Shown: positions 35,599-45,738 of the stretch, one piece after another
How the letters are laid out: each line of letters opens with the position of its first letter
Numbering within the stretch: the first letter of the stretch is position 1
NCBI GenBank assembly: GCA_016794345.1
Contig: JAEUKE010000153.1
Location: 294,480-358,479 of the forward strand
Length of the DNA: 64,000 bases
Reading direction: 5' to 3'
Source: Myxococcales bacterium
GTDB lineage: Bacteria > Myxococcota_A > Polyangia > Polyangiales > Polyangiaceae
Notes under the pieces: model-generated
What the model saw: only the letters and a program-made list of their open reading frames with translations
Told to the model about the DNA's origin: nothing
Databases searched by the model: none
Position numbers and translations under genes: made by a program

Positions 35599-36858
35599 TC
35601 AGGCGGAGCGCAGCTCGACACCCAGCTCGGCTCGGCTGAAGGCAGCGAGCACCCCGGTCATCGAATGGACCACGGCCGCGCCTACACCGTAGTTCCGCAG
35701 CAGAACCACCTCGAGGAGCGCGTCCCCCACCTCTCCGAGCGCCGGCAAACGCGGGAGCTCGACGACGAGCGAGCCCGGCGCCGCGACACGCACCCCGGCC
35801 GCGAGGAGCACCACGGGCGCGCCGGCCTCCTCGGAGCGGGGCAGCGGCTCGGCCTCCGCCCGGACGACGCGCCCGACCGCGCCCCCGCCCTGCTCCGCGA
35901 GAATCTCTCGCACCCACCGCGGGCTCCGCGTCTCCGCGCCTCGCATCCAGGACGGATCCGTCATGGCGACCGCGCCGGAGACGAACCGGCGCTCTCCCAG
36001 ACGGAAGGTCTCGTGGGCGACCAACGCAAATGGCGTCCCTTCGACCAGGAGGATCTCTCCCTCTCGCGCCTCGAAGGGGCACTCGAGCAGCCACGCGAAC
36101 GGCCAGGCGCGCCCCGACTCGAGCCGCTGCTCCTTCCGCACGCGCACCGCGTCCTTCTCGCCGAGCGGCCCGCCGACGGGCGAGAGCGCGCCGAGCGCGG
36201 CGAGCTCCAGCCAGATCGCGTCCTCCGCCGAAGCGTGCAGCGCGCGCGCGTTCGCTGGAGGGACCACCAGAGGAGCGGCCACGAGCGTTCCGCCGTGAGG
36301 GGCGGGCAGCGCCGGAGCCCGCGTTTCCTCCAGGTAGCCCTTCTGCTCGATCACCTCGAGGATCTTCGCGACCGACTGCTCCTTGGTCTCGGCGGAGGTG
36401 TCGACGACGACGTCCGGCGCGAGCGGCTCCTCGTACGGATCGGTGACCCCGGAGAAATGGGCGATCTCGCCGGCCAGCGCCTTCACGTAGAGCCCCTTCG
36501 GATCGCGCGCCGCGAGCACGTCCACCGGGCAACGACAATACACCTCCAGGAACCGGCCGATGTCCCGCCGCAGCTCGTCGCGCACGTCCCTGTAGGGGCT
36601 GATCGCGGCGGTCATGGCGCACGCGCCCGCGCGGGCCAGGAGCTTCGCGACGAAGCCGATCCGGCGCACGTTCGTGTCGCGGTCCTCGCGCGAGAAGCCG
36701 AGGCCCTTCGACAGGTGCCGGCGGACCTCGTCGCCGTCGAGGATCTCGACGTGGACGCCGCGGTGCGCCAGCTCCGCCGAGAGGAGCGTCGCCAGCGTGC
36801 TCTTGCCCGAGCCGGAGAGCCCGGTGAACCACACGACGAACCCGGGGCGCGCGCTCAC
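35599..36858 (-). CDS. cysC: APS kinase fused to a degenerate ATP-sulfurylase domain
   Basis: Residues 1-180 are an adenylylsulfate kinase that makes PAPS from APS: Walker A GLSGSGKS (13-20), DGDEVRRHL (41-49), ISPYRDVRDELR (86-97) and RDPKGLYVKALAGEI (118-131). Residues about 187-305 match the PUA-like N-terminal domain of ATP sulfurylase (PHGGTLVAAPL, ALGALSPVGGPLGE). The catalytic domain is not intact: LLRNYGVGAAVV (386-397) recalls the sulfurylase RNYG motif, but the QXRNP and HXXH motifs are missing. The sulfurylase half is probably regulatory or structural. The GTG start at 36858 overlaps the JAMM gene stop, placing it last in the cysteine operon. Confidence 0.85.
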   Translation of the reverse strand: MSARPGFVVWFTGLSGSGKSTLATLLSAELAHRGVHVEILDGDEVRRHLSKGLGFSREDRDTNVRRIGFVAKLLARAGACAMTAAISPYRDVRDELRRDIGRFLEVYCRCPVDVLAARDPKGLYVKALAGEIAHFSGVTDPYEEPLAPDVVVDTSAETKEQSVAKILEVIEQKGYLEETRAPALPAPHGGTLVAAPLVVPPANARALHASAEDAIWLELAALGALSPVGGPLGEKDAVRVRKEQRLESGRAWPFAWLLECPFEAREGEILLVEGTPFALVAHETFRLGERRFVSGAVAMTDPSWMRGAETRSPRWVREILAEQGGGAVGRVVRAEAEPLPRSEEAGAPVVLLAAGVRVAAPGSLVVELPRLPALGEVGDALLEVVLLRNYGVGAAVVHSMTGVLAAFSRAELGVELRSA

Positions 36859-37408
36859 GGCTCTTCCACGATCTCGAATGGCGCCTCGACGAACGCCCGC
36901 TCGCGCCAGACGAAGAGCTTGTGGTCGTCGACGACGGGCCCGGCGTCGGCCCGGCGGACGCTCGTCACCAGGAAACAGAGGGGCCACGCCGGTCCTGGGC
37001 CGAGCTTCGCCTCGCCTCCTTCGGCGCTCGGCGGCTCCCCGAACGAGAGCACCGCGGCGTCGGTCGGGCTGAAGTACGCGCCGCAGTCGAGGTGGGAATG
37101 GTAGAGCACCTTCACGGGCCGCCCACCGTCACGCCCGCGCCCGACGGCGTCGTCGAACTTCTTCTCGTTGAACGCGAAGAACTCCCGGCCGGTCCGGAAA
37201 TACGTCTCGGGGTCGAGGGCGTGCAGCTTGTTCGCCAGGTTCGGCAGCGCGACCGCCTCGTCACACAAGAGGCCGTCGTCCGCGGGCCCGGCGAGGTAGC
37301 CACAAGCTTCTTCGCTCGTGCCATAACGAGCCTTGGCGTCGGCCTCGACGGCGGCGAGCGCCGCCCTGGTGATCCGGATGCCGCCCTCCACCCACGGCGT
37401 CGTGCTCG

Positions 37409-37415
<7 letters not shown>
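36855..37415 (-). CDS. mec: JAMM metallopeptidase, Mec-type cysteine-releasing
   Basis: A 186-residue zinc peptidase with the complete JAMM motif: Glu35/36 in EEACGYLAG, H106-x-H108 in YHSHLDCGAYFSPTD, Ser116 and Asp119. In Mycobacterium, Mec cuts cysteine from the CysO-cysteine thioester/amide product, freeing cysteine and the carrier. The adjacent CysO-like and CysM-like genes support that role here. ATG 37415 is chosen because GAGG lies 5 nt upstream and the ATGGTGA overlaps the CysM stop; an ATG at 37433 is an alternative. Fourth from the end of the operon to be translated. Confidence 0.9.
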
Positions 37416-38376
<961 letters not shown>

Positions 38377-38380
<4 letters not shown>

Positions 38381-38673
38381 GCTCCTCCCGGGCGGGCGGG
38401 CAAAGCGGCCACGATCGCGCGCAGAGCCGCGCGCGCCCCCGCGAGCACCTCGCGCGCCGCCTCGGTCTCGATCCAGGCGGCGGGAGCGCCGGCGTCGAGC
38501 GCCGCCGGGCCCAGCGCGAGCTCGGCGAAGCCGGCGCGCTCCGCGTAGAGGCGGGCGACCTCGTGCGCGAGCGTCGGGCCCAGCACCGGGGCGGTGGCGG
38601 AGCCGATGGCGCGTTGTCCGTCCTCGCCGATCTCCGGCAGGAGGATCTGCCTGAGGAACCGCTCTCGATCCAT
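38377..38673 (-). CDS. 98-residue E1 N-terminal-arm-like protein
   Basis: The first 30 residues (DRERFLRQILLPEIGEDGQ) match the N-terminal arm of MoeB/ThiF-type E1 enzymes, which in homodimers reaches the partner's active site with an Arg. The following residues keep the spacing of beta-1 and the YxAxAGF helix region, but the glycine loop is replaced by GPTLAHE, so ATP cannot be bound. The C-terminal half is Ala-rich and helical. The E1-like protein encoded nearby (38956-39678) begins directly at its glycine loop and lacks this arm. It is 1 nt after the cysO stop and overlaps cysM by ATGA. A trans-acting arm is inference; a decayed E1 fragment is the alternative. Confidence 0.75.
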
Positions 38674-38674
38674 T

Positions 38675-38947
38675 TCAGCCGCCGGCGATGGCGGGGACGA
38701 TCGAGATGCGGTCGCCCGCCTTGAGCTCCGTCTTGAGGCCGTCGAGGAAGCGGATGTCCTCGTCGCCGACGAAGATGTTGATGAAGCGGCGCACGCCCTT
38801 GTCGTCGAGGAGCCGGTCCTTCATACCGGGGTGCTTGCGCTCGAGGTCCTCGATCACCTCGGCCAGGGTGGCGCCGCTTGCGGGCACCTCGTCGGCGCCG
38901 CCGGTCAACGTTCGAAGGGGAGTCGGGATGCGAACCAGGGTTTCCAT
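38675..38947 (-). CDS. cysO: CysO-type ubiquitin-like sulfur carrier
   Basis: A 90-residue beta-grasp protein of the ThiS/MoaD family, ending in the diglycine AIAGG needed for thiocarboxylate formation. Segments VRIPTPLRTLTGGADEV, LEDLERKHPGMKDRL in outline, and RRFINIFVGDEDIRFLDGL resemble mycobacterial CysO closely. It would be adenylated by the E1-like protein, thiocarboxylated, and used by CysM to make cysteine. ATG 38947 has GAGAGG about 4 nt upstream. The adjoining mec, cysM and E1-like genes make the assignment strong. Confidence 0.92.
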   Translation of the reverse strand: METLVRIPTPLRTLTGGADEVPASGATLAEVIEDLERKHPGMKDRLLDDKGVRRFINIFVGDEDIRFLDGLKTELKAGDRISIVPAIAGG

Positions 38948-38955
38948 GTTTCCTC

Positions 38956-39678
38956 TCAGGGGTCGTTCAGGCACGCAGCGCCCGCGTAGCGGGCGACGTC
39001 GATCGAAAAAATGCTCGGGGTCTCTCCGCAGAGCTCGCAGCCGGGGCGCGCCTTGACCTCGACGCGGCGCAGGCGATCGCCCTTGCCGTCGTAGGTGAGG
39101 ATCGCGCCGTAAGCGGACTCGTCGCCGCGCAGGATACGCAGCGCGAAATCGGCGGCGATGGCGCCGGCGACGCCGCAGACCGGCCCGACCACACCCGCCG
39201 TCGCGCAGTCGGGCGCGGGCCCCTCGGGCAGGTCCTCGAAGAGGCAGCGGTAACAGGGGCGCCCGACCGGCGAAGCGGCGATGACCGTGGCCGTCCACCG
39301 CACGGCGGCGGCGTGCACACAGGGCCGACCCGCGAGGCGGCAGGCGTCGGCGATCAAGAAGCGAGACGCGAAGTTGTCCGTCGCGTCGACGACCACGTCC
39401 GCCCGCGAGACGAGACTGACCGCATTGTCAGGAAGCAGGCGCGTGTGGACGAGCTCGACGTCGAGGTCGGGCGCGAGCGAGAGGGCGGCGTCGCGGAGCG
39501 CCACGAGCTTGGGCCGGCCCACGTCCGCCGCGCCGAAGAGGATCTGCCGGTGGAGGTTGGAGCGCTCGACCTCGTCGTCGTCCGCGACGAGCAGCGAGAG
39601 CGGCTGCCCCGCCCGCGCGACGGCGAAACAGAACGGCGCGCCGATGCCCCCGGCGCCGATGACGAGGCAACGCTTCAC
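38956..39678 (-). CDS. ThiF/MoeB-like E1 adenylyltransferase lacking the N-terminal arm
   Basis: A 240-residue E1-like enzyme that should adenylate the C-terminal Gly of CysO. Motifs: VIGAGGIG (6-13), DDDEVERSNLHRQ (33-45), the ATP-binding Lys57, DATDN (98-102), and two CXXC pairs for zinc (142/145 and 214/217), with C158 in PDCATAG as possible catalytic Cys. Typical family members are about 250-390 residues and have an extra N-terminal arm before the glycine loop, absent here. No rhodanese domain is present, so the sulfur donor is unknown. Start ATG 39678 overlaps the CysK stop (ATGA). Confidence 0.9.
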   Translation of the reverse strand: MKRCLVIGAGGIGAPFCFAVARAGQPLSLLVADDDEVERSNLHRQILFGAADVGRPKLVALRDAALSLAPDLDVELVHTRLLPDNAVSLVSRADVVVDATDNFASRFLIADACRLAGRPCVHAAAVRWTATVIAASPVGRPCYRCLFEDLPEGPAPDCATAGVVGPVCGVAGAIAADFALRILRGDESAYGAILTYDGKGDRLRRVEVKARPGCELCGETPSIFSIDVARYAGAACLNDP

Positions 39679-40670
39679 GGCGACACCCCCTGGGCGCTCG
39701 GGCCGGCGAAATGCTCCTCCAGGCTGAAGTAGCGCTCGCCCGTGTCGCAGAGCACCGTGATCACGAGCCCGTCCTCCCCGAGCTCCCGCGCGACGTCGAG
39801 GGCGACGGAGACGTTCGCGCCGGCCGAGACGCCGACGAGGAGGCCCTCGCGTCGCGCCAAGAGCACCTTGGTGCGCCAGGCGTCTTCGTCGCGGACGGTG
39901 CGGACCTCGTCCACGACGGCGCGGTCGAAGTTCTTCGGGACGAAGCCGGCGGCGAGCCCCTGGATCTTCGAGGGGCCTCGCTCTCCTCGCGAGATGGTCG
40001 CCGACGCCGAGGGCTCGACCGCGACGACCCGCAGCCCGGGGAGCTCCTCGCGGAGCGCGCGCCCCACCCCCGTGATTGTGCCGCCGGTCCCTACGCCGGC
40101 CACGAGCGCGACGGGGCCGCGCGGCTCCAGCGCCGCGACGGCGGCGAGGATCTCCCGCGCGGTCGTGGCGGCGTGCACACGCGGGTTCTCCGGGTTGTCA
40201 AACTGCGATGGGACGAACGCGCCGGGCGTCGCCGCCGCGAGCTCCGCGGCCTTCGCCAGCGCGCCGTCCATCTGCGCCTCCGGCTCGGTGAGGACGATCT
40301 CGGCGCCGAGCGCCTCAAGCAGCTGGCGCCTCTCGAGCGACATGCTCGCGGGCATCGTGAGCACACACCGGTACCCCTTCGCTCGGCAGACGAGCGCGAG
40401 ACCGATGCCGGTGTTGCCGCTCGTGGCTTCGATGACGGTTCCGTCATGCTTTAGCCGACCGTCCCGCTCCGCCGCCTCGATCATCGCGAGGCAGATCCGA
40501 TCCTTCACGCTCCCGCCCGGGCTCAGGTGCTCCGCCTTCGCGAGGACGCGGGCGCGGCTCGGCGAGAGGTCGACGCGCCGGAGGAGGAAAAACGGGGTGT
40601 CACCGACGAGGTCGACGATCGAGGTGACCACGTCCGCGCGTTGCGGCAGGGGCGGGAGATCAGATCGCAT
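39675..40670 (-). CDS. cysK: O-acetylserine sulfhydrylase-type cysteine synthase
   Basis: A 331-residue PLP enzyme: PLP Lys K56 in PGGSVKDRIC, TSGNTG substrate loop, and GVGTGGTITG. It is the second beta-substituting synthase in the same operon and is more like classical CysK, using sulfide and O-acetylserine. So the operon may feed cysteine by two sulfur donors. The ATG at 40670 overlaps the Rrf2 gene by 11 bp. Substrate assignment rests on family resemblance. Confidence 0.88.
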   Translation of the reverse strand: MRSDLPPLPQRADVVTSIVDLVGDTPFFLLRRVDLSPSRARVLAKAEHLSPGGSVKDRICLAMIEAAERDGRLKHDGTVIEATSGNTGIGLALVCRAKGYRCVLTMPASMSLERRQLLEALGAEIVLTEPEAQMDGALAKAAELAAATPGAFVPSQFDNPENPRVHAATTAREILAAVAALEPRGPVALVAGVGTGGTITGVGRALREELPGLRVVAVEPSASATISRGERGPSKIQGLAAGFVPKNFDRAVVDEVRTVRDEDAWRTKVLLARREGLLVGVSAGANVSVALDVARELGEDGLVITVLCDTGERYFSLEEHFAGPSAQGVSP

Positions 40671-41103
40671 ATTCCGGCGCCGGGACGTTGCCCTGCTTCG
40701 GCAGGCCGAGCTTCTCGCCGCGCGCGCAGACCTCCGCGATGGTCACGGCATCGAAGCACTTCTCGATGTTCTTCTCCAGGTCGCCGAAGACGCCGGCGAT
40801 CGGGTCCTTCGGGTCATCCCGCTCCTTGGAAGGAGCGAAGATGGGTGACCCCTCCAGGGCGCGGACGACGTCCCCCACCGTGATGAGGGCCGGCTCGCGC
40901 GCGAGCTGGTAGCCGCCGTTGGGCCCCCGCTTCGCGCGCACCAGGCCCGCTCGCTTCAGGTCGTGGAAGATCTGCTCGAGGAACCTCGCCGGGATCTGCG
41001 CCTTCTCCGCGACCTCCCGCATCTGCGTGGGCCGGCCGCCGTGGTGGTAGGCGATGAAGAACAAAGCGCGGACGCCGTAACGGCCCTTGCTCGTGAGCTT
41101 CAC
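40660..41103 (-). CDS. Rrf2-family transcriptional regulator of the cysteine operon
   Basis: A 147-residue winged-helix regulator. The family start MKLTSKGRYGVRALF and the helix-turn-helix (QIPARFLEQIFHDLKRAGLV, GPNGGYQLA) are typical. Only two Cys lie in the cluster loop (KCFDAVTIAEVC), against three in IscR, so an Fe-S cluster is not certain; CymR, which controls cysteine genes in Firmicutes, has none. First gene of the eight-gene operon, which suggests local control by cysteine supply or sulfur state. The GTG start at 41103 lies directly below a palindrome with TTGACT (41132-41137); no Shine-Dalgarno is seen. Confidence 0.92.
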   Translation of the reverse strand: MKLTSKGRYGVRALFFIAYHHGGRPTQMREVAEKAQIPARFLEQIFHDLKRAGLVRAKRGPNGGYQLAREPALITVGDVVRALEGSPIFAPSKERDDPKDPIAGVFGDLEKNIEKCFDAVTIAEVCARGEKLGLPKQGNVPAPEYAI

Positions 41104-41108
41104 GGGTC

Positions 41109-41142
41109 GGTTCTAATTCTTACATCGGATAAGTCAAGAACC
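41109..41142 (-). promoter_or_regulatory. palindromic promoter-operator of the cysteine operon
   Basis: GGTTCT (41109-41114) and AGAACC (41137-41142) are perfect inverted arms, with CTTA and TAAG inside as a second inverted pair around a 7-nt centre. On the minus strand a -35-like TTGACT lies at 41132-41137, with TAGAAC (41110-41115) 16 nt on as a weak -10. An Rrf2-family regulator could bind here to control its own operon; binding is inference. Confidence 0.5.
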
Positions 41143-41171
41143 ACCAGTCCCCTGGATGCAGGAAGGCAGCG

Positions 41172-42854
<1,683 letters not shown>

Positions 42855-42865
42855 GCGCGAGGGCG

Positions 42866-44419
42866 ATGGATCTCGCCAGAGCCATCTACGAAGAAGCGCG
42901 GAGCGCCGAGACGCTCTACGTGCTCGCCGTCTCGTTCCTGGCCGGCCTCGTCGTGCACCGCGACGAGGCGCACGAGCGGCGGCGCGTCCGGACGATCTTC
43001 TTCCTCGCCGCCGTCCACCTCATCCTCGTCCTCATCGCCGGGTTCCTCTCGGCGACGGGATCTTCGGCGCAGCGCGACGTCCACGCGGCGTCCCTCGCCT
43101 TCGCCGCGCTCGCCATCGTCACGGCGGCCGGGGCCATCGTCTTCTTCTCTCTCTTGCCTCGGCTCCGACTGCGCGTCCCCCGGATCGTGCACGACGTCGC
43201 CACCGCGGGCGTGGGCCTCGTCTCGCTCCTCGTCGTCGCGTCGCGCGCCGGGCTGAACCTCTCGAGCGTGATCGCCACCTCCGCGGTGCTGACGGCCGTC
43301 ATCGGCTTCTCGCTCCAGGACACCCTCGGGAACGTGATCGGCGGCCTCGCGCTGCAGACCGACGACTCGATCCGCGTCGGCGACTGGGTGAAGGTGGGTG
43401 ACGTCAACGGGCGGGTGACCGAGATCCGCTGGCGCTACACGGCCATCGAGACGCGCAACTGGGAGACCGTGTTCGTCCCCAACAGCGTGCTCGTGAAGAA
43501 CCAGGTCACCGTTCACGGGCGCAGGAGGGGGCAGCCGACGCAATGGCGGCGCTGGGTGTGGTTCAACGTCGATCACCGGTTCGCGCCGACGACGGTCATC
43601 GAGGCGGTGAACACCGCGCTCGTGGCCTCCCCCATCCCCAACGTCGCGTCCGAGCCCGTGCCCCACGCCATCGTGATGGAGTTCGCCGAGAGCTGGGCTC
43701 GTTATGCGGTCCGTTATTGGCTCACCGATCTCGCGGCCGACGACCCCACGGACAACCTGATCCGCCAGCGCCTCTACTTCGCGCTGAAGCGAGCGAAGAT
43801 CCCGCTCTCGATGCCGGCCCAGGCAGTCTTCCTGACAAAAGAGAACCAGGCCCGCGAGCTCGAGCAGGCCCGTGAGGACAACGAGCGGCGCATGGCCGCC
43901 CTCGCCAGGATCGATCTCTTCGCGAAGCTCCCCGAGACCGACCGGGCCATGCTCGCGAGCGCCCTCCATTTTGCTCCGTTCACCAAGGGCGAGGCCATGA
44001 CGCGCCAGGGCGCGACCGCCCATTGGCTGTACGCCATCACCAAGGGGAGCTGCTCGGTGCGCGTGAGCGTGAACGGGACCGAGCGCGAGGTCGCCGTCCT
44101 CGGCGCGGGGGATTTCTTCGGCGAGATGGGCCTGCTCACCGGGGCTGCGCGTGAGGCGACGGTCGTGGCCACGACCGACGTCGAGGCCTGGCGCCTCGAT
44201 CGAGCGGCGTTCCAGCGGTTGCTCGAGGACCGGCCCGAGATCTCGCAAGAGGTCGCCGGTGTCCTCGCGGAGCGCCTGGTCGGGCTCGAGAGCGTTCGCG
44301 ATCACCTCAGCGAAGAAGCGAAGCGGAGCCGCACGCGCGCCGAGCGCGAGCGGCTCAGCGACAAGATCCTCGACTTCTTCGGGCTGTCCGCCGATCGCAC
44401 GAGCGCGCGCCCCGAATGA
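42866..44419 (+). CDS. cyclic-nucleotide-binding MscS-type channel
   Basis: A 517-residue membrane channel. The N-terminus has about four membrane segments (to about residue 155), then the MscS pore and beta domain (VIGFSLQDTLGNVIGGLAL, VGDWVKVGDVNGRVTEIRWR). Residues about 350-480 form a cyclic-nucleotide-binding domain with the phosphate-binding cassette FFGEMGLLTGAAREATVVA, in which the Arg that contacts cyclic nucleotides is kept. This is the bCNG class, which is often gated by nucleotide rather than by tension (family knowledge). The tail is a charged helix. Stop and next start overlap (ATGA). Confidence 0.92.
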   Translation: MDLARAIYEEARSAETLYVLAVSFLAGLVVHRDEAHERRRVRTIFFLAAVHLILVLIAGFLSATGSSAQRDVHAASLAFAALAIVTAAGAIVFFSLLPRLRLRVPRIVHDVATAGVGLVSLLVVASRAGLNLSSVIATSAVLTAVIGFSLQDTLGNVIGGLALQTDDSIRVGDWVKVGDVNGRVTEIRWRYTAIETRNWETVFVPNSVLVKNQVTVHGRRRGQPTQWRRWVWFNVDHRFAPTTVIEAVNTALVASPIPNVASEPVPHAIVMEFAESWARYAVRYWLTDLAADDPTDNLIRQRLYFALKRAKIPLSMPAQAVFLTKENQARELEQAREDNERRMAALARIDLFAKLPETDRAMLASALHFAPFTKGEAMTRQGATAHWLYAITKGSCSVRVSVNGTEREVAVLGAGDFFGEMGLLTGAAREATVVATTDVEAWRLDRAAFQRLLEDRPEISQEVAGVLAERLVGLESVRDHLSEEAKRSRTRAERERLSDKILDFFGLSADRTSARPE

Positions 44420-45738
44420 TACGAGCCGCCCTTCTGTCGCCGCGCGGGCGACTGGCGCTCGTATCGGGCGCCGCGCTCGCCATTCGACTGGTCTACGGCC
44501 TCTTCGTCCACCCGCCATTTTCGTTCTTGCGGAGCGACGCGAGCGGCTACATCTCGCGGGCACAAGACCTCCTCGACGGGAAATGGTCGCCCGACCCACA
44601 AGCCACCTTCTTTCCTTATGGCACCCATTACCTCCTCGCCGCCGCGCTCGGCGTCTCGGGGCGAGCCGAGTGGAGCGTGGGTGTCTCGTGGGCGCTCCTC
44701 GCGAGCGGAGCCGTCGCCTTCACCTTCCTCGCCGCCGAGCGGCTGCTCGCAGGCAGCCCGCGCGCCGCGCTGACGGTGGGCCTCGCGCTCGCCGTCTACC
44801 CGCCGTGGATCGAGCACGCGGGCTTCGCGCTCAGCGAGACCCCGACGGCCTTCTGCGTCGCGGTCGCCACCTGGTCCGCGATGCGGCTCTCCCAGGAGGG
44901 CCGGCGCCGAGACGCGCTCTACCTCGGGGCCGCGCTGGCGGTTGGCGTGGCGCTGCGACCTCAGATCGTGCTCTCGGCGATGGCGCTCGCGGTCGTCTTG
45001 ATCTGGCGCGGACGGCGGCTCCCCGGGATCACCTGGCGCGCCGGCGCGCTGGCCGCGCTGCCGCTCGTGCTCGTCCTCGGCTTCTCAGCGGGCAGGGTGC
45101 GCTACCACACCGGACACCTCGGCCTGGTCTCGACGAACGGCGCGTTCAACTACGCGCTCGGCCGCTGTCACGCCCACACGCTCTCGGCTACCCGGACCCC
45201 GCGCAGCGCGTTCCAGCCGCCCGGCTTCCTGCGGCTCTGGCGATTCCGCGAGAAGAGTGGCGTCGATCCCTTCCCGCCGCTCGACCCGGCGTTCGGCCCC
45301 GAGCTCACCTTCGACGGGCAGCTCTGGGACGAAGAGCCCGCTCGGGGCCTGGCGAAGCGCTGCGTCGCCGAGACCGGCCCCTTGCGACAGGCGCGGTACA
45401 GCCTCAGCCACATCGTGCTCCTCTGGGCGTACAACGTGCCGTGGCCCAGCACCGGGCCCGTGGCGATGGTGAGCTCGTTTGCTCACGCGCTCCTCTTGTT
45501 GCCGGGCCTGCTCGTCGCCCTCGTCCGATCGCTGCGCAAGGAGCACGCGCTCGCCCTCACCGCGAGCGTTCACGTCTTCGCGCTCCTCGCCGTGGCGATG
45601 GCGTTCTTCGGCGAGGCGCGGCTACGCCTTCCCTACGACGGGATCATCGTGATGCTCGCCGTCTGGGTGTACGCCGATTGGCTGGCCAGGCTCCGCGCGC
45701 GGCGGGCCGGTCCTCTCGTCGCGTCGCAGCCCGGGTAG
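44416..45738 (+). CDS. GT-C fold glycosyltransferase-like membrane protein
   Basis: A 440-residue protein with about ten membrane helices. The first periplasmic loop has LRSDASGYISRAQDLLDG with an acidic motif, as in ArnT/PMT-like GT-C enzymes that use lipid-linked sugars. Substrate is unknown. It overlaps the channel gene by 4 bp and is translationally coupled. Its last 117 bp overlap the end of the MMPL gene on the other strand. Confidence 0.8.
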   Translation: MIRAALLSPRGRLALVSGAALAIRLVYGLFVHPPFSFLRSDASGYISRAQDLLDGKWSPDPQATFFPYGTHYLLAAALGVSGRAEWSVGVSWALLASGAVAFTFLAAERLLAGSPRAALTVGLALAVYPPWIEHAGFALSETPTAFCVAVATWSAMRLSQEGRRRDALYLGAALAVGVALRPQIVLSAMALAVVLIWRGRRLPGITWRAGALAALPLVLVLGFSAGRVRYHTGHLGLVSTNGAFNYALGRCHAHTLSATRTPRSAFQPPGFLRLWRFREKSGVDPFPPLDPAFGPELTFDGQLWDEEPARGLAKRCVAETGPLRQARYSLSHIVLLWAYNVPWPSTGPVAMVSSFAHALLLLPGLLVALVRSLRKEHALALTASVHVFALLAVAMAFFGEARLRLPYDGIIVMLAVWVYADWLARLRARRAGPLVASQPG

